NCBI GenBank assembly: GCA_965229645.1
Contig: OZ245893.1
Coordinates: 1,860,001-1,924,000 of the forward strand
From: CAXQZM01 sp965229645
GTDB taxonomy: Bacteria; Pseudomonadota; Alphaproteobacteria; UBA7985
DNA: 64,000 nucleotides
Direction of reading: 5' to 3'
Part shown: one piece after another, positions 32,772 through 41,165 of the stretch
Layout: each line of letters opens with the position of its first letter
Numbering within the stretch: position 1 is the first letter of the stretch
The notes under the pieces: generated by a model
What the model was told of the DNA's origin: nothing
Databases searched by the model: none
The model's input: the letters and a program-made list of their open reading frames with translations, nothing else
Translations under genes and position numbers: made by a program

Positions 32772-33604
32772 GCCAAGAGGACTTGGTCGGGACGAAGGCC
32801 GACCCGTCATCGGCGCCCCTGCGCGAGCATATTCGTGAACTGCGCCAGCGTCTGCTCTGGATCATCGGGTCGGTCCTGGCGGCTACCATTGTAATTTTTT
32901 TGCTTTTTCAGCGCCAGCTGATGGCGCTGATCCAGTGGCCCATCGCCCGTTACCTCAATGCCGACGATGCGGTGTCCTTTTCCACCTTTATTGCGACGGC
33001 GCCGACCGAGGCGCTGTTCACGGTTTTGAAAGTGGCCTTTTACGCGGGCATGTTGGTGACCTTGCCCTTTGTTCTGTATCAGATCTGGCGATTTGTGGCG
33101 CCAGGTTTGCTCAAAAACGAACAGTCCGCAGGGTTGCCATTTTTACTTTCCAGTCCCTTCCTGCTCATGGCGGGGGCCAGCCTGTGCTACTTCATCGTCA
33201 TGCCCTGGGCTTTTGGATTCCTGATCGGGTTCACCCAAAATCTCGGCTTTGATTTCTTGCCCAAAATTGACCAGTATGCGGCGTTCTTCATGCGCATGGT
33301 CTTGGCCTTTGGCATCGCGTTTCAACTGCCCGTCGCCTTGGCCTTGCTCACCATGGCGGGGATCGTGCGCCCGTCTGTTTTGGCCAAGCAGCGCCGCTAC
33401 GCGGTTGTGGGCTGCATGGTCGCGTCGGCGACCTTGACGCCGCCCGACGGCATTACCATGATCATGCTGTTCGTTCCGCTCTACGGTCTTTTCGAGGCCT
33501 CGATTGTGATCTGCCGCCTGATCGAACGACGGCAATTGGCCCGCAACCCCTACCTCGACCCCGACTACCAGGATGCGGCACCATCGCCAGAGAAAGGGGC
33601 TTAA
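32768..33604 (+). CDS. tatC: Twin-arginine translocase subunit TatC
   Basis: This 278-residue inner-membrane protein has six helices. Family marks are the N-terminal LREHIRELRQRLLWI, the APTEALFTVLKVAFYAGMLVTLPFVLYQIWRFVAPGL region, and LTPPDGITMIMLFVPLYGLFE near the C-terminus. It is the signal-peptide receptor of the Tat system. It is translationally coupled to tatB and lies 31 bp before serS. Confidence 0.95.
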   Translation: MSQEDLVGTKADPSSAPLREHIRELRQRLLWIIGSVLAATIVIFLLFQRQLMALIQWPIARYLNADDAVSFSTFIATAPTEALFTVLKVAFYAGMLVTLPFVLYQIWRFVAPGLLKNEQSAGLPFLLSSPFLLMAGASLCYFIVMPWAFGFLIGFTQNLGFDFLPKIDQYAAFFMRMVLAFGIAFQLPVALALLTMAGIVRPSVLAKQRRYAVVGCMVASATLTPPDGITMIMLFVPLYGLFEASIVICRLIERRQLARNPYLDPDYQDAAPSPEKGA

Positions 33605-33635
33605 CTTGGCTTTCTTAGGCCGTTAAACCCGCCCC

Positions 33636-34937
33636 ATGCACGACATACGCGCCATTCGCGCCCATCCTGAGCACTTCGACGCCGCCATGGTCAAGCGTGG
33701 TTTGGCGCCGCAGTCGGCACCGATTCTCGCGCAAGATACGGCGCGTCGCGACGCGCAAACGCGCCTGCAAGACCTCCAATCTGAGCGGAACGACCTGTCT
33801 AAGTCCATTGGCCGTCTCAAGCACTGGGGCCAGAATGCGGAGGCCGAAGCCGCCATGACGCGGGTTGCGGAGTTAAAGGCAACCATAGCGAACCTGGAAA
33901 CCCAAGAACAGGCCCATGCGGCGAATCTTCAATCCCTGCTCGAAAGTTTGCCCAACGCGCCCTTGGAAGATGTGCCGAAGGGCGCGGACGAAACCGACAA
34001 TGTCGAAGTCCGCCGATGGGGAACCCCAGGCGCCTTTGCGTTTGCGCCCAAGCAGCACTTTGAGATTGGCGAAGCGCTCGGCTTGCTGGACTTTGACGTC
34101 GCAGCGCGCATGTCGGGCGCACGTTTTGCCGTCTTGCGGGGGCACCTAGCCAAGCTAGAGCGGGCGCTCGCCGCCTTCATGCTCGATATGCACATCGATA
34201 AGCACGGCTTGCAGGAAATCGCTCCCCCCGCCTTGGTCCGGGCCAAGGCCCTGTACGGCACGGGCAACTTGCCAAAATTCGAAGAGGATCTGTTCAAGAC
34301 CACCAGCGACCACTATTTGATTCCCACGGCGGAAGTCTCTTTGACCAACTTGGTGGCCGATCAGATCGTCCCTGCGGAGACCTTGCCCCACCGTTACACG
34401 GCCTTTACGCCCTGTTTCCGGTCAGAGGCGGGGTCAGCAGGGCGCGATACGCGCGGCCTGATCCGCATGCACCAGTTTTCCAAGGTGGAAATGGTGTCGA
34501 TCGTTGAGGCCGATCAGTCAGCGGCAGAGCTGGAGCGGATGACCCAGTGCGCGGAGGCCATCCTCAAGGCCCTGGGCCTGCCGTATCGTCTCATGTTGCT
34601 GTGCGCGGGCGACATGGGACCTAGCGCCCGCAAGACATACGATCTTGAGGTCTGGCTGCCTGGACAAGCGGCGTACCGCGAAATCAGTTCCTGTTCCAAC
34701 TGCGGCGACTTCCAGGCGCGCCGCATGAACGCGCGCACCCGCCGGCGCGGGGAGAAGGACCTGCGGCACGTTCATACCTTGAACGGATCGGGCTTGGCTT
34801 TGGGCCGCACCTTGGTTGCGCTGATGGAAAATTATCAAGAGGCCGATGGGTCGGTTACCTTGCCCGAGGTGCTTTGGCCCTACATGGGCGGGGTGACCCG
34901 TCTCGTTCCCGCGGCAGATCCGCCTGCCGAGCGGTAG
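33636..34937 (+). CDS. serS: Seryl-tRNA synthetase
   Basis: This 433-residue class II aminoacyl-tRNA synthetase has an N-terminal coiled-coil arm (residues about 28-105) that grips the tRNA. Motif 2 is at FRSEAGSAGRDTRGLIRMHQFSKVE and motif 3 at LNGSGLALGRTLVALMENYQ. The serine pocket segment SSCSNCGDFQARR is present. Its position after tatC is common in alphaproteobacteria. Length and motifs are all normal. Confidence 0.96.
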   Translation: MHDIRAIRAHPEHFDAAMVKRGLAPQSAPILAQDTARRDAQTRLQDLQSERNDLSKSIGRLKHWGQNAEAEAAMTRVAELKATIANLETQEQAHAANLQSLLESLPNAPLEDVPKGADETDNVEVRRWGTPGAFAFAPKQHFEIGEALGLLDFDVAARMSGARFAVLRGHLAKLERALAAFMLDMHIDKHGLQEIAPPALVRAKALYGTGNLPKFEEDLFKTTSDHYLIPTAEVSLTNLVADQIVPAETLPHRYTAFTPCFRSEAGSAGRDTRGLIRMHQFSKVEMVSIVEADQSAAELERMTQCAEAILKALGLPYRLMLLCAGDMGPSARKTYDLEVWLPGQAAYREISSCSNCGDFQARRMNARTRRRGEKDLRHVHTLNGSGLALGRTLVALMENYQEADGSVTLPEVLWPYMGGVTRLVPAADPPAER

Positions 34938-34942
34938 CGGTC

Positions 34943-35593
34943 TTGCGGGCCGATCCCAACGCCCCCAATGTGCTCAAGTTGCTCATGGCCTTGCGGCGCG
35001 ATGGCATCCACGATGCCCGAGTCTTGGGCGCCATAGAGCGGGTGCCAAGGGAGCTATTTGTCTCCCCCTCCTACCGCCATCTCGTCTACCAAAACCAGAG
35101 CCTGCCGCTCGCGGGCGGCCAAACCCTGTCGCAGCCCTATGTGGTGGCCAAAATGACCCAGGAGTTGGCCGTGACCCCGGAGAGCCGTGTGCTAGAGGTC
35201 GGGACAGGATCGGGCTACCAGACCGCTGTTCTCGCCCGCCTATGCCAGCGCGTGACCAGCGTTGAACGCATCGCTGAGCTCCATCACGGCGCGCGCGCGC
35301 GCTTGCTTGGGCTCGAAATCTACAACGCCGATTTGCACTTGGCCGACGGGTTTGCGGGATGGCCGCAGGGCGCGCCGTTCGACGCCATTATTTTGACGTG
35401 CGCGCCCGAAACGGTTTCACAAGAACTGCTCGCGCAACTGGCGGTCGGTGGGCGTCTCATTGCCCCCGTCGGCGCGCAGGACGACCAGCAGACCTTGAAA
35501 ATTTATACTCGAACCGCAGAGACTCGCGTGACGGCCAAAACCCTCGGGGTCACGCGCTTCGTTCCCATGGTCAGCGGAGTCGCCGCCGCTTAA
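34943..35593 (+). CDS. pcm: Protein-L-isoaspartate O-methyltransferase
   Basis: This enzyme of about 216 residues repairs damaged isoaspartyl residues using SAM. Motif I is RVLEVGTGSGYQTAVLARL; upstream lies QSLPLAGGQTLSQPYVVAKMTQ, the substrate loop of the PCMT family, and downstream LLAQLAVGGRLIAPVG. The start is uncertain: the frame is open from 34874 inside serS, and I take the TTG at 34943 just after the serS stop. The stop codon lies within a 40-bp perfect palindrome. Confidence 0.88.
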   Translation: MRADPNAPNVLKLLMALRRDGIHDARVLGAIERVPRELFVSPSYRHLVYQNQSLPLAGGQTLSQPYVVAKMTQELAVTPESRVLEVGTGSGYQTAVLARLCQRVTSVERIAELHHGARARLLGLEIYNADLHLADGFAGWPQGAPFDAIILTCAPETVSQELLAQLAVGGRLIAPVGAQDDQQTLKIYTRTAETRVTAKTLGVTRFVPMVSGVAAA

Positions 35594-35620
35594 ATCCACG
35601 CGCGGATTTAAGCGGCGGCG
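35581..35620. repeat. 40-bp palindrome spanning the pcm stop codon
   Basis: This is a perfect inverted repeat with 17-base arms (CGCCGCCGCTTAAATCC and its complement) around a 6-base centre. It includes the last codons and stop of pcm. No T-run follows, so it is not a classic terminator. The sequence to its right resembles a decayed 40-bp hairpin unit of the 195-bp element (GGCGACCCAGAAGGACTCTTATG). Confidence 0.75.
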
Positions 35621-35652
35621 ACCCAGAAGGACTCTTATGTTCGCGGGTATAA

Positions 35653-35850
35653 TACCAGCGGCGACCAGGAATGACTCTTGTGATCGCTGGTATAAGGGCC
35701 GCGACTGCGGCCCCCGTAGCGGCCCCAAGAATAGCGCGAAAGCGCCTCGGGGTAAAGCGAAGGCCCCGTCCTGCGGTCGGGCTGAGCGAGCGAGTAGAGA
35801 CCGCAACCCAAAAAGCCCGAAACGCGAAGCGTTTCTGCCGTGAGACATAA
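35653..35850 (+). mobile_element. 195-bp hairpin element, copy 3, right end lost and with internal insertion
   Basis: The left end TACCAGCGG is preceded by TAA at 35650-35652, and the body matches the other copies to about 35848. An extra stretch of about 45 bp (about 35775-35820) bounded by TGCGGTC and GACCGCA interrupts the part before the GAAACGC hairpin. The terminal A/T hairpin and second TSD are absent. Confidence 0.85.
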
Positions 35851-35976
35851 AAAAGGTGCGGGATTTGGGCAACGGTTCCCTAGAAAGTTGCGGGGAATTT
35901 CAATCGCTTAGTTGCCCTGGTCGTGAGAGATGAGGCATTTCAGCGCCATTGTATTTCAACACTTCTTATTTTTCTT

Positions 35977-37236
35977 ATGTTTAGATCTCCCTATTTCCAA
36001 ACCTTGCTGGTCCTTGTTCTGGCCTGGGCCCTGAATGTGACCAAGGCCGACGGCCAAACCCCTGCGCCGACACAGACATCAAGAGGGGACGTCGGAAACG
36101 ACGGCCTGTATCGTGTGGTGCCAGGGGATACGCTCTACGGCATTTCCTCGCGATTCGGCGTAACGGTCGCGCAACTCAGCAGCTTGAACGATCTCGGCAG
36201 CTCCCCGTCTTTGAGCGTGGGCCAAACGCTAGAGGTGCCAGGCTACGCGGCGGCGGATCCCGCCGATGGCACCTCGATCGTGGTCGGGCGCGCGGGCAGC
36301 CAGCACTATCGTGTACAACCCAAGGATACGCTCTCCTCCATCGCCCGTGCCCTCGGTGTGCCCGTCGCCGCTTTGGCGTCGGCCAACGACATTCGCGATC
36401 CCGATCAGTTATCGGTGGGTCAAATTCTCATTGTGCCTGGCGGTGCAGGCAGCGAGGCCGTGGCATCGGCGGCAAGCGACGGCGAGACCCAGGCCGAGGT
36501 GACCCATCGCGTTGCTAAGGGCGAAACCTTGAACGCGATTGCTGGCCGCTATCGCGTTGAGGTGTCGGCGCTGATGAACGCCAATTCCCTGACCAATCCC
36601 GATCAACTCTCGATTGGTCAGCAACTGCGCATTCCCAGCGCCCATGGGGCTGTCGCTGGGTCGGCGTCGGGCGGTGGCGCCAGTCTCGTGGCGCTGCCAG
36701 GGGCCCCAACGGGCGGCAAGAGTGGCGTCTTTTTGGACCCCATAGGGCCAGGGTCACACGATGCGTCGTCGCCGACGCCTGTAACTCCCCCGCGCGAGGT
36801 GGTTGTCTCAACGGCCCCGAGCACACCCGTAATGCTGCCAGATCCGCCGCCGCTAAGGGGAACCAAGTTTCAATGGCCCGCGCGCGGGCGCGTTCTTACG
36901 CGCTTTGGACGCCAAAGCAATGGCAAGACCGCCGATGGTATCGAAATCAAAGTCGCCGCTGGCGCGCCCATATCGGCGGCCGAAGATGGTGTTGTCGCCT
37001 TTGCTGGGACCGGCGTCAGTGGTCGGGGCTATTTGGTTTTGCTCAAACACGCCGATGGCTACTACACCGCCTATGCTCAAAACTCGAACGTGACCGTCGC
37101 GCGGGGCGATTTGGTCAGTCGGGGCGATGTGATCGCGCATGCGGGCAACCGCGATACGGGTGTCAATGGCCGGCTGCACTTTGAGGTGCGGTTTCAGGAA
37201 GATCCCGTGAACCCCATCATCTATTTGGAGAGTTGA
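35977..37236 (+). CDS. LysM and degenerate M23 domain protein (NlpD-like)
   Basis: This is an envelope protein of about 419 residues starting at the ATG at 35977, with a signal peptide (YFQTLLVLVLAWALNVTKADG). Three LysM peptidoglycan-binding domains follow (start motifs YRVVPGDTLYGIS, HYRVQPKDTLSSIA, HRVAKGETLNAIA), then a C-terminal M23/LytM domain. The catalytic zinc ligands look replaced: GIEIKV where GxDI is usual, AYAQNS instead of YAHL, and RLHFEV lacking the first His of HxH. This matches non-enzymatic NlpD/EnvC activators of amidases rather than a peptidase. It probably acts in septum or wall remodelling. Confidence 0.87.
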   Translation: MFRSPYFQTLLVLVLAWALNVTKADGQTPAPTQTSRGDVGNDGLYRVVPGDTLYGISSRFGVTVAQLSSLNDLGSSPSLSVGQTLEVPGYAAADPADGTSIVVGRAGSQHYRVQPKDTLSSIARALGVPVAALASANDIRDPDQLSVGQILIVPGGAGSEAVASAASDGETQAEVTHRVAKGETLNAIAGRYRVEVSALMNANSLTNPDQLSIGQQLRIPSAHGAVAGSASGGGASLVALPGAPTGGKSGVFLDPIGPGSHDASSPTPVTPPREVVVSTAPSTPVMLPDPPPLRGTKFQWPARGRVLTRFGRQSNGKTADGIEIKVAAGAPISAAEDGVVAFAGTGVSGRGYLVLLKHADGYYTAYAQNSNVTVARGDLVSRGDVIAHAGNRDTGVNGRLHFEVRFQEDPVNPIIYLES

Positions 37237-37317
37237 TACCAAGGGCGGTTTGCAAGGACCCCGTCGTTGCGGCAAAGCGCCACCTAAGCCTCAGGTTGCT
37301 AAGGCTTTGCGGACCGA

Positions 37318-37584
37318 TCAAGTCTTGGTCAACAAGCCGTCCAACTCCCCCGCGGCCTCTAGGGCCTGGACGCGGCTACAGTCGCCTATATAGAGGTCGT
37401 CAGCAAAGACCTGCGGCACCGTTGCGCGACCGCCCGTGCGCGCGATCATCTCGTCTTTGGCGCCCGCCTCGGTCCATATATTGATCTTGGTGTAGGCATA
37501 GCCTTTGGATTGGAGCAGCCGTTCTACGGCGGCGCAAAAACCGCAGAGGGGACGAAAATAGAGGGTCAGCACTTTTTGAGACAT
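37318..37584 (-). CDS. grxC: Glutaredoxin
   Basis: This 88-residue thiol-disulfide oxidoreductase has the thioredoxin fold of glutaredoxins. The active site is CGFC (in LYFRPLCGFCAAVERLL) rather than the usual CPYC. The cis-proline block RATVPQVFADDLYIGDC and a C-terminal helix are normal. It is convergent with the NlpD-like gene. The 195-bp element begins 11 bp upstream of its start codon, so the native promoter is probably displaced or supplied by the element. Confidence 0.9.
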   Translation of the reverse strand: MSQKVLTLYFRPLCGFCAAVERLLQSKGYAYTKINIWTEAGAKDEMIARTGGRATVPQVFADDLYIGDCSRVQALEAAGELDGLLTKT

Positions 37585-37594
37585 AGCGCGCTTA

Positions 37595-37789
37595 TACCAA
37601 CGGCCAAAAAAGTTGACACTTTTTTGGCCGTTTCGTGTCTCACGGCAGAAACGCTTCGCGTTTCGCCTCCGACGGGGCCTCCGCTTATACCCCGAGGCGC
37701 TTTCGCGCTATTCTCGGGGCCGCTTCGGGGACCGCAGTCGCGGCCCTTATACCAGCGATCAAAAGAGTCATTTTCAACCGCCGCTGGTA
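37595..37789 (-). mobile_element. 195-bp hairpin element, full copy 4 (TTA duplication)
   Basis: In minus orientation it begins TACCAACGG and ends CGCTGGTA, flanked by TTA at 37592-37594 and 37790-37792. It lies between the glutaredoxin start and dnaJ. On its right, 37790-37849 is a further decayed partial copy of the central module (TTATACCTCGAGACGC...), so the insertion landed beside older debris. Confidence 0.93.
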
Positions 37790-37840
37790 TTATACCTCGA
37801 GACGCTTTCTTGGCGATTCTCGGGACCGCGGTCGCGGGCC

Positions 37841-38977
37841 CTATCCCTTAAAAAATTCACTGACCCTGTCGAAGAAGCCGCGTGCTTTGGGCGAGGCGTG
37901 TTCGCCTTCGGCTTCAAATTCTTGCAAAATCTCGCGCTGACGGTCGGTCAGATTGGTTGGGGTTTCAACGTTGAGGTCAACGTACATGTCCCCGCGCGAT
38001 TGCCGCCCATAGATGTTCATACCCAGGCCGCGCAGGCGGAAGGTCGCCCCTGAATTGGTGCCCTCGGGTATGGTAACGCGGTGGCGCTTGCCGTCGATGC
38101 TAGGAACCTCTAAGTTTCCGCCCAGCGCCGCCTTGGCCATGGAAATAGTCGCGGTGACGTGCAAGTCGGACCCGTCGCGTTCAAAGATGCGATGCCGCCG
38201 AATTTCTGGAAAGATGTAGAGATCGCCCGCAGGCGCGCCGCGACGCCCTGCTTCGCCTTTGCCCGCGATGCGGATGCGCATATTGTCCTCGATGCCCGCA
38301 GGGATATCGACCTCGATCGTTTTGGTCGTTTTGGTGAGGCCCTGGCCCTTGCAGGAACGGCACGGGTTGGCGATAACTTTGCCCTCGCCGTGGCAAGACG
38401 GGCAGGTTTGCTCCACCGAAAAGAACCCTTGCTGACGGCGAATGGCGCCGCGCCCGCCGCAGGTTTTGCAGCTTACGGGCTGCGCGCCCGCGGCGGCACC
38501 AGACCCATGGCAGGACGCGCACATCTCCGCTGTGGGAACTTTGAGGGATTTCTTCAGGCCCAGATGCGCCTCTTCGAGGTGTAGGTCGAGCTTGAACGAG
38601 GTATCCGCCCCTTGGGCTTGGCGTCCCCGCCCGCGCCCCCGACCGCGGCTGCCGCCAAACATTTCTTCAAAGATGTCCCCAAAGCCCTCGAAGCCGCCTT
38701 GGCCAAAGGGCGAGCCGCCGCCACGGCTACCGCCGCCGCCCCCGCCGCCGCCTTCAAAGGCCGCATGGCCGAACCGGTCGTAGGCGGCGCGCTTTTGCGC
38801 ATCGGACAGGATGCCGTAAGCCTCGTTGACTTCCTTAAACTTGGCTTCGGTGCTGGCATCGTCGGGGTTGCGGTCGGGGTGATACTTCATGGCCTGCTTG
38901 CGAAAAGCAGATTTCAGCGCCTTGTCGTCCGCGTCTTTCGCGACGCCAAGCACTTCGTAAAAATCGCGTTTGGCCAT
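37841..38977 (-). CDS. dnaJ: Chaperone DnaJ
   Basis: This 378-residue co-chaperone delivers substrates to DnaK and stimulates its ATPase. The J domain has HPD at about residues 33-35 (MKYHPDRNPD), followed by a long Gly-rich linker and four CxxCxGxG zinc motifs (CASCHGSG, CKTCGGRG, CPSCHGEG, CRSCKGQG), then the substrate-binding domain. I start at the ATG at 38977, which gives the standard MAKRDFYEVLGV. It follows dnaK by 58 bp, with a terminator-like hairpin between. Confidence 0.96.
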   Translation of the reverse strand: MAKRDFYEVLGVAKDADDKALKSAFRKQAMKYHPDRNPDDASTEAKFKEVNEAYGILSDAQKRAAYDRFGHAAFEGGGGGGGGSRGGGSPFGQGGFEGFGDIFEEMFGGSRGRGRGRGRQAQGADTSFKLDLHLEEAHLGLKKSLKVPTAEMCASCHGSGAAAGAQPVSCKTCGGRGAIRRQQGFFSVEQTCPSCHGEGKVIANPCRSCKGQGLTKTTKTIEVDIPAGIEDNMRIRIAGKGEAGRRGAPAGDLYIFPEIRRHRIFERDGSDLHVTATISMAKAALGGNLEVPSIDGKRHRVTIPEGTNSGATFRLRGLGMNIYGRQSRGDMYVDLNVETPTNLTDRQREILQEFEAEGEHASPKARGFFDRVSEFFKG

Positions 38978-38987
38978 GGGGGTCCTC

Positions 38988-39020
38988 AAAAACGGCTTGG
39001 GGGCCTCAAGGCCCCCAAGA
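38988..39020 (-). terminator. Hairpin with T-run between dnaK and dnaJ
   Basis: A perfect 10-bp stem (CTTGGGGGCC, loop, GGCCCCCAAG at 38997-39020) is followed on the minus strand by CCGTTTTTG. This looks like a rho-independent terminator or attenuator that would lower dnaJ relative to dnaK. Confidence 0.7.
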
Positions 39021-39035
39021 TCTCAACAAAGGCGC

Positions 39036-40964
39036 TTACTTGCTCTCAGACTTGGGTTCAGAGTCGGGCTCTTGATCCACCTCGGTAAAGTCCGCATCGA
39101 CGACATCTTCTTTGTCGAAGTTTTCAGCGTCGGCGGCAGCTTCGGCAGCTTCTTCGGGGTTCGAGGCCTCGTAAATCGCCCGGCCCATTTTCATGGCCGC
39201 CTCGGCCAGGGCTTGGGTCTTGGCGTCGAGCGCTTCCTTGTCGTCTCCGTCCATGACTTCCTTGAGCTCCGCCATGGCGGCTTCGATGGCCGTCTTGTCG
39301 TCCTCAGAGATCTTGTCGCCGTGTTCTTTGAGTTGCTTTTCGGTAGAGTAGTAGAGACCATCGGCTTGGTTCTTGGCATCGATCAAAGCGCGTTTGGCCT
39401 TGTCAGCTTCGGCGTTGGCTTCGGCGTCGGTGCGCATCTTTTCGATCTCGTCGTCCGATAAGCCGCCGTTGGCTTGGATCGTGATTTGCTGCTCCTTACC
39501 CGTGCCCTTGTCGGTCGCCGAAACATTGACGATGCCGTTGGCGTCGATGTCAAAGGTCACCTCAATTTGCGGCAAGCCGCGCGGGGCGGGGGCGATGCCT
39601 TCCAAATTGAATTGGGCCAGCATGTTGTTGTCCATGGCCATCTCGCGCTCGCCCTGGAACACGCGAATGGTGACGGCGGCCTGATTGTCCTCGGCGGTTG
39701 AGAAGACTTGCGACTGCTTGGTGGGGATGGTCGAATTGCGCTCGATCAGGCGGGTGAAAACCCCGCCCAGGGTCTCGATGCCTAGGGACAGGGGCGTCAC
39801 GTCGAGCAACAAGACATCCTTAACGTCGCCCTGGAAGATGCCGCCCTGCACCGCCGCGCCATGGGCCACCACCTCATCTGGATTGACCGACTGGTTCGGT
39901 TCTTTGCCAAAGAACTGTTTGGTGATTTCCTTGACCTTGGGCATGCGCGTCATGCCGCCGACCAAAACGATCTCATCGATGGCCGACGGCTTGAGGCCCG
40001 CATCGTCGAGGGCCTTTTTGACCGGAACCATGGTGCGGTCGAGCAGGTCGTCGACCAAATTTTCTAACTTGGCCCGCGATAGCTTCAGCGCCAGGTGCTT
40101 GGGCCCCGAGGCGTCGGCTGTGATATAGGGTTCGTTGATCTCGGTTTCGGTGGCCGAGGACAGTTCAATTTTCGCCTTTTCAGCCGCCGCTTTCAGGCGT
40201 TGCAGGGCCAGGGGATCCTTGCGCAGATCGACGGCATGATCCTTTTGGAACTCGTCGGCCAAGTAGTCGATGATGCGGTTGTCAAAGTCTTCCCCGCCCA
40301 AGAAGGTATCGCCATTGGTGGCCTTGACTTCGACCACGCCGTCGCCAACCTCCAGCACCGATACATCAAAGGTGCCCCCGCCCAAGTCATAGACCACGAT
40401 GGTGCCTTCGCCTTTTTGATCGAGGCCGTAGGCCATGGCCGCCGCGGTCGGTTCGTTGATGATGCGCTTGACTTCTAGGCCCGCAATTTTGCCCGCGTCT
40501 TTGGTCGCTTGACGCTGGGCGTCGTTGAAATAGGCAGGAACCGTGACAACAGCCTCGGTGACGGTTTCGCCGAGATAGGACTCGGCGGTCTCTTTCATTT
40601 TTTGCAAGATGAAGGCCGAAATCTGTTGCGGGGAATAAGCTTCTCCGCGCGCCTCGACCCAGGCATCGCCCTTGTCGGATTTGACCATTTTGTAGGGGAC
40701 GGGGTGGGACGTGGCCGCCAAAGCCGAATCATCGTGGCGACGGCCGATCAAGCGCTTGATGGCGAACAGGGTGTTTTCTGGGTTGGTGACCGCCTGCCGC
40801 TTGGCCGCTTGGCCGACGAGGCGTTCGTTTGACTCGGTAAAGGCCACCATGGACGGGGTCGTGCGCGCGCCTTCGGCGTTTTCAATAATGCGCACATCTT
40901 TGCCTTCCATGACCCCAACGCAGGAGTTGGTGGTGCCTAAGTCAATGCCGATAACTTTTCCCAT
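39036..40964 (-). CDS. dnaK: Chaperone DnaK (Hsp70)
   Basis: This 642-residue ATP-driven chaperone starts with IGIDLGTTNSCVGV. The ATPase core has VYDLGGGTFDVSVLEV and IVLVGGMTRMP, followed by the linker DVLLLDVTPLSLGIETLGG, the peptide-binding domain and an acidic C-terminus. Length and motifs are standard. Upstream at 41112-41139 is a heat-shock-type promoter sequence. It is the first gene of the dnaK-dnaJ pair. Confidence 0.97.
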   Translation of the reverse strand: MGKVIGIDLGTTNSCVGVMEGKDVRIIENAEGARTTPSMVAFTESNERLVGQAAKRQAVTNPENTLFAIKRLIGRRHDDSALAATSHPVPYKMVKSDKGDAWVEARGEAYSPQQISAFILQKMKETAESYLGETVTEAVVTVPAYFNDAQRQATKDAGKIAGLEVKRIINEPTAAAMAYGLDQKGEGTIVVYDLGGGTFDVSVLEVGDGVVEVKATNGDTFLGGEDFDNRIIDYLADEFQKDHAVDLRKDPLALQRLKAAAEKAKIELSSATETEINEPYITADASGPKHLALKLSRAKLENLVDDLLDRTMVPVKKALDDAGLKPSAIDEIVLVGGMTRMPKVKEITKQFFGKEPNQSVNPDEVVAHGAAVQGGIFQGDVKDVLLLDVTPLSLGIETLGGVFTRLIERNSTIPTKQSQVFSTAEDNQAAVTIRVFQGEREMAMDNNMLAQFNLEGIAPAPRGLPQIEVTFDIDANGIVNVSATDKGTGKEQQITIQANGGLSDDEIEKMRTDAEANAEADKAKRALIDAKNQADGLYYSTEKQLKEHGDKISEDDKTAIEAAMAELKEVMDGDDKEALDAKTQALAEAAMKMGRAIYEASNPEEAAEAAADAENFDKEDVVDADFTEVDQEPDSEPKSESK

Positions 40965-41111
40965 GGGATGGTTCCTTTGCAGTTAGCCGGCCAGGTTCGC
41001 CGCCTTCGCCCTCTTGATCGGGCGCCAAGACCCCTACGCGAGTTGAGTTAACGTGGGAGGACTGAGGATAAAAGCGCAGCGAGATTGGCCTCTATGGTCG
41101 TTTGAAGGCGC

Positions 41112-41139
41112 ATATGGGAACGCCGCAGGACCCTTCAAG
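41112..41139 (-). promoter_or_regulatory. Heat-shock sigma factor (RpoH) type promoter of dnaK
   Basis: On the minus strand, CTTGAAG and CCCATAT are separated by 14 bases, matching the sigma-32 consensus (CTTGAAA-N13-15-CCCATNT). It lies about 148 bp upstream of the dnaK ATG. The match was found by eye and is close to the textbook pattern. Confidence 0.72.
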
Positions 41140-41165
41140 ACCAAGGGCGCTCAAAAACCAGAAAT

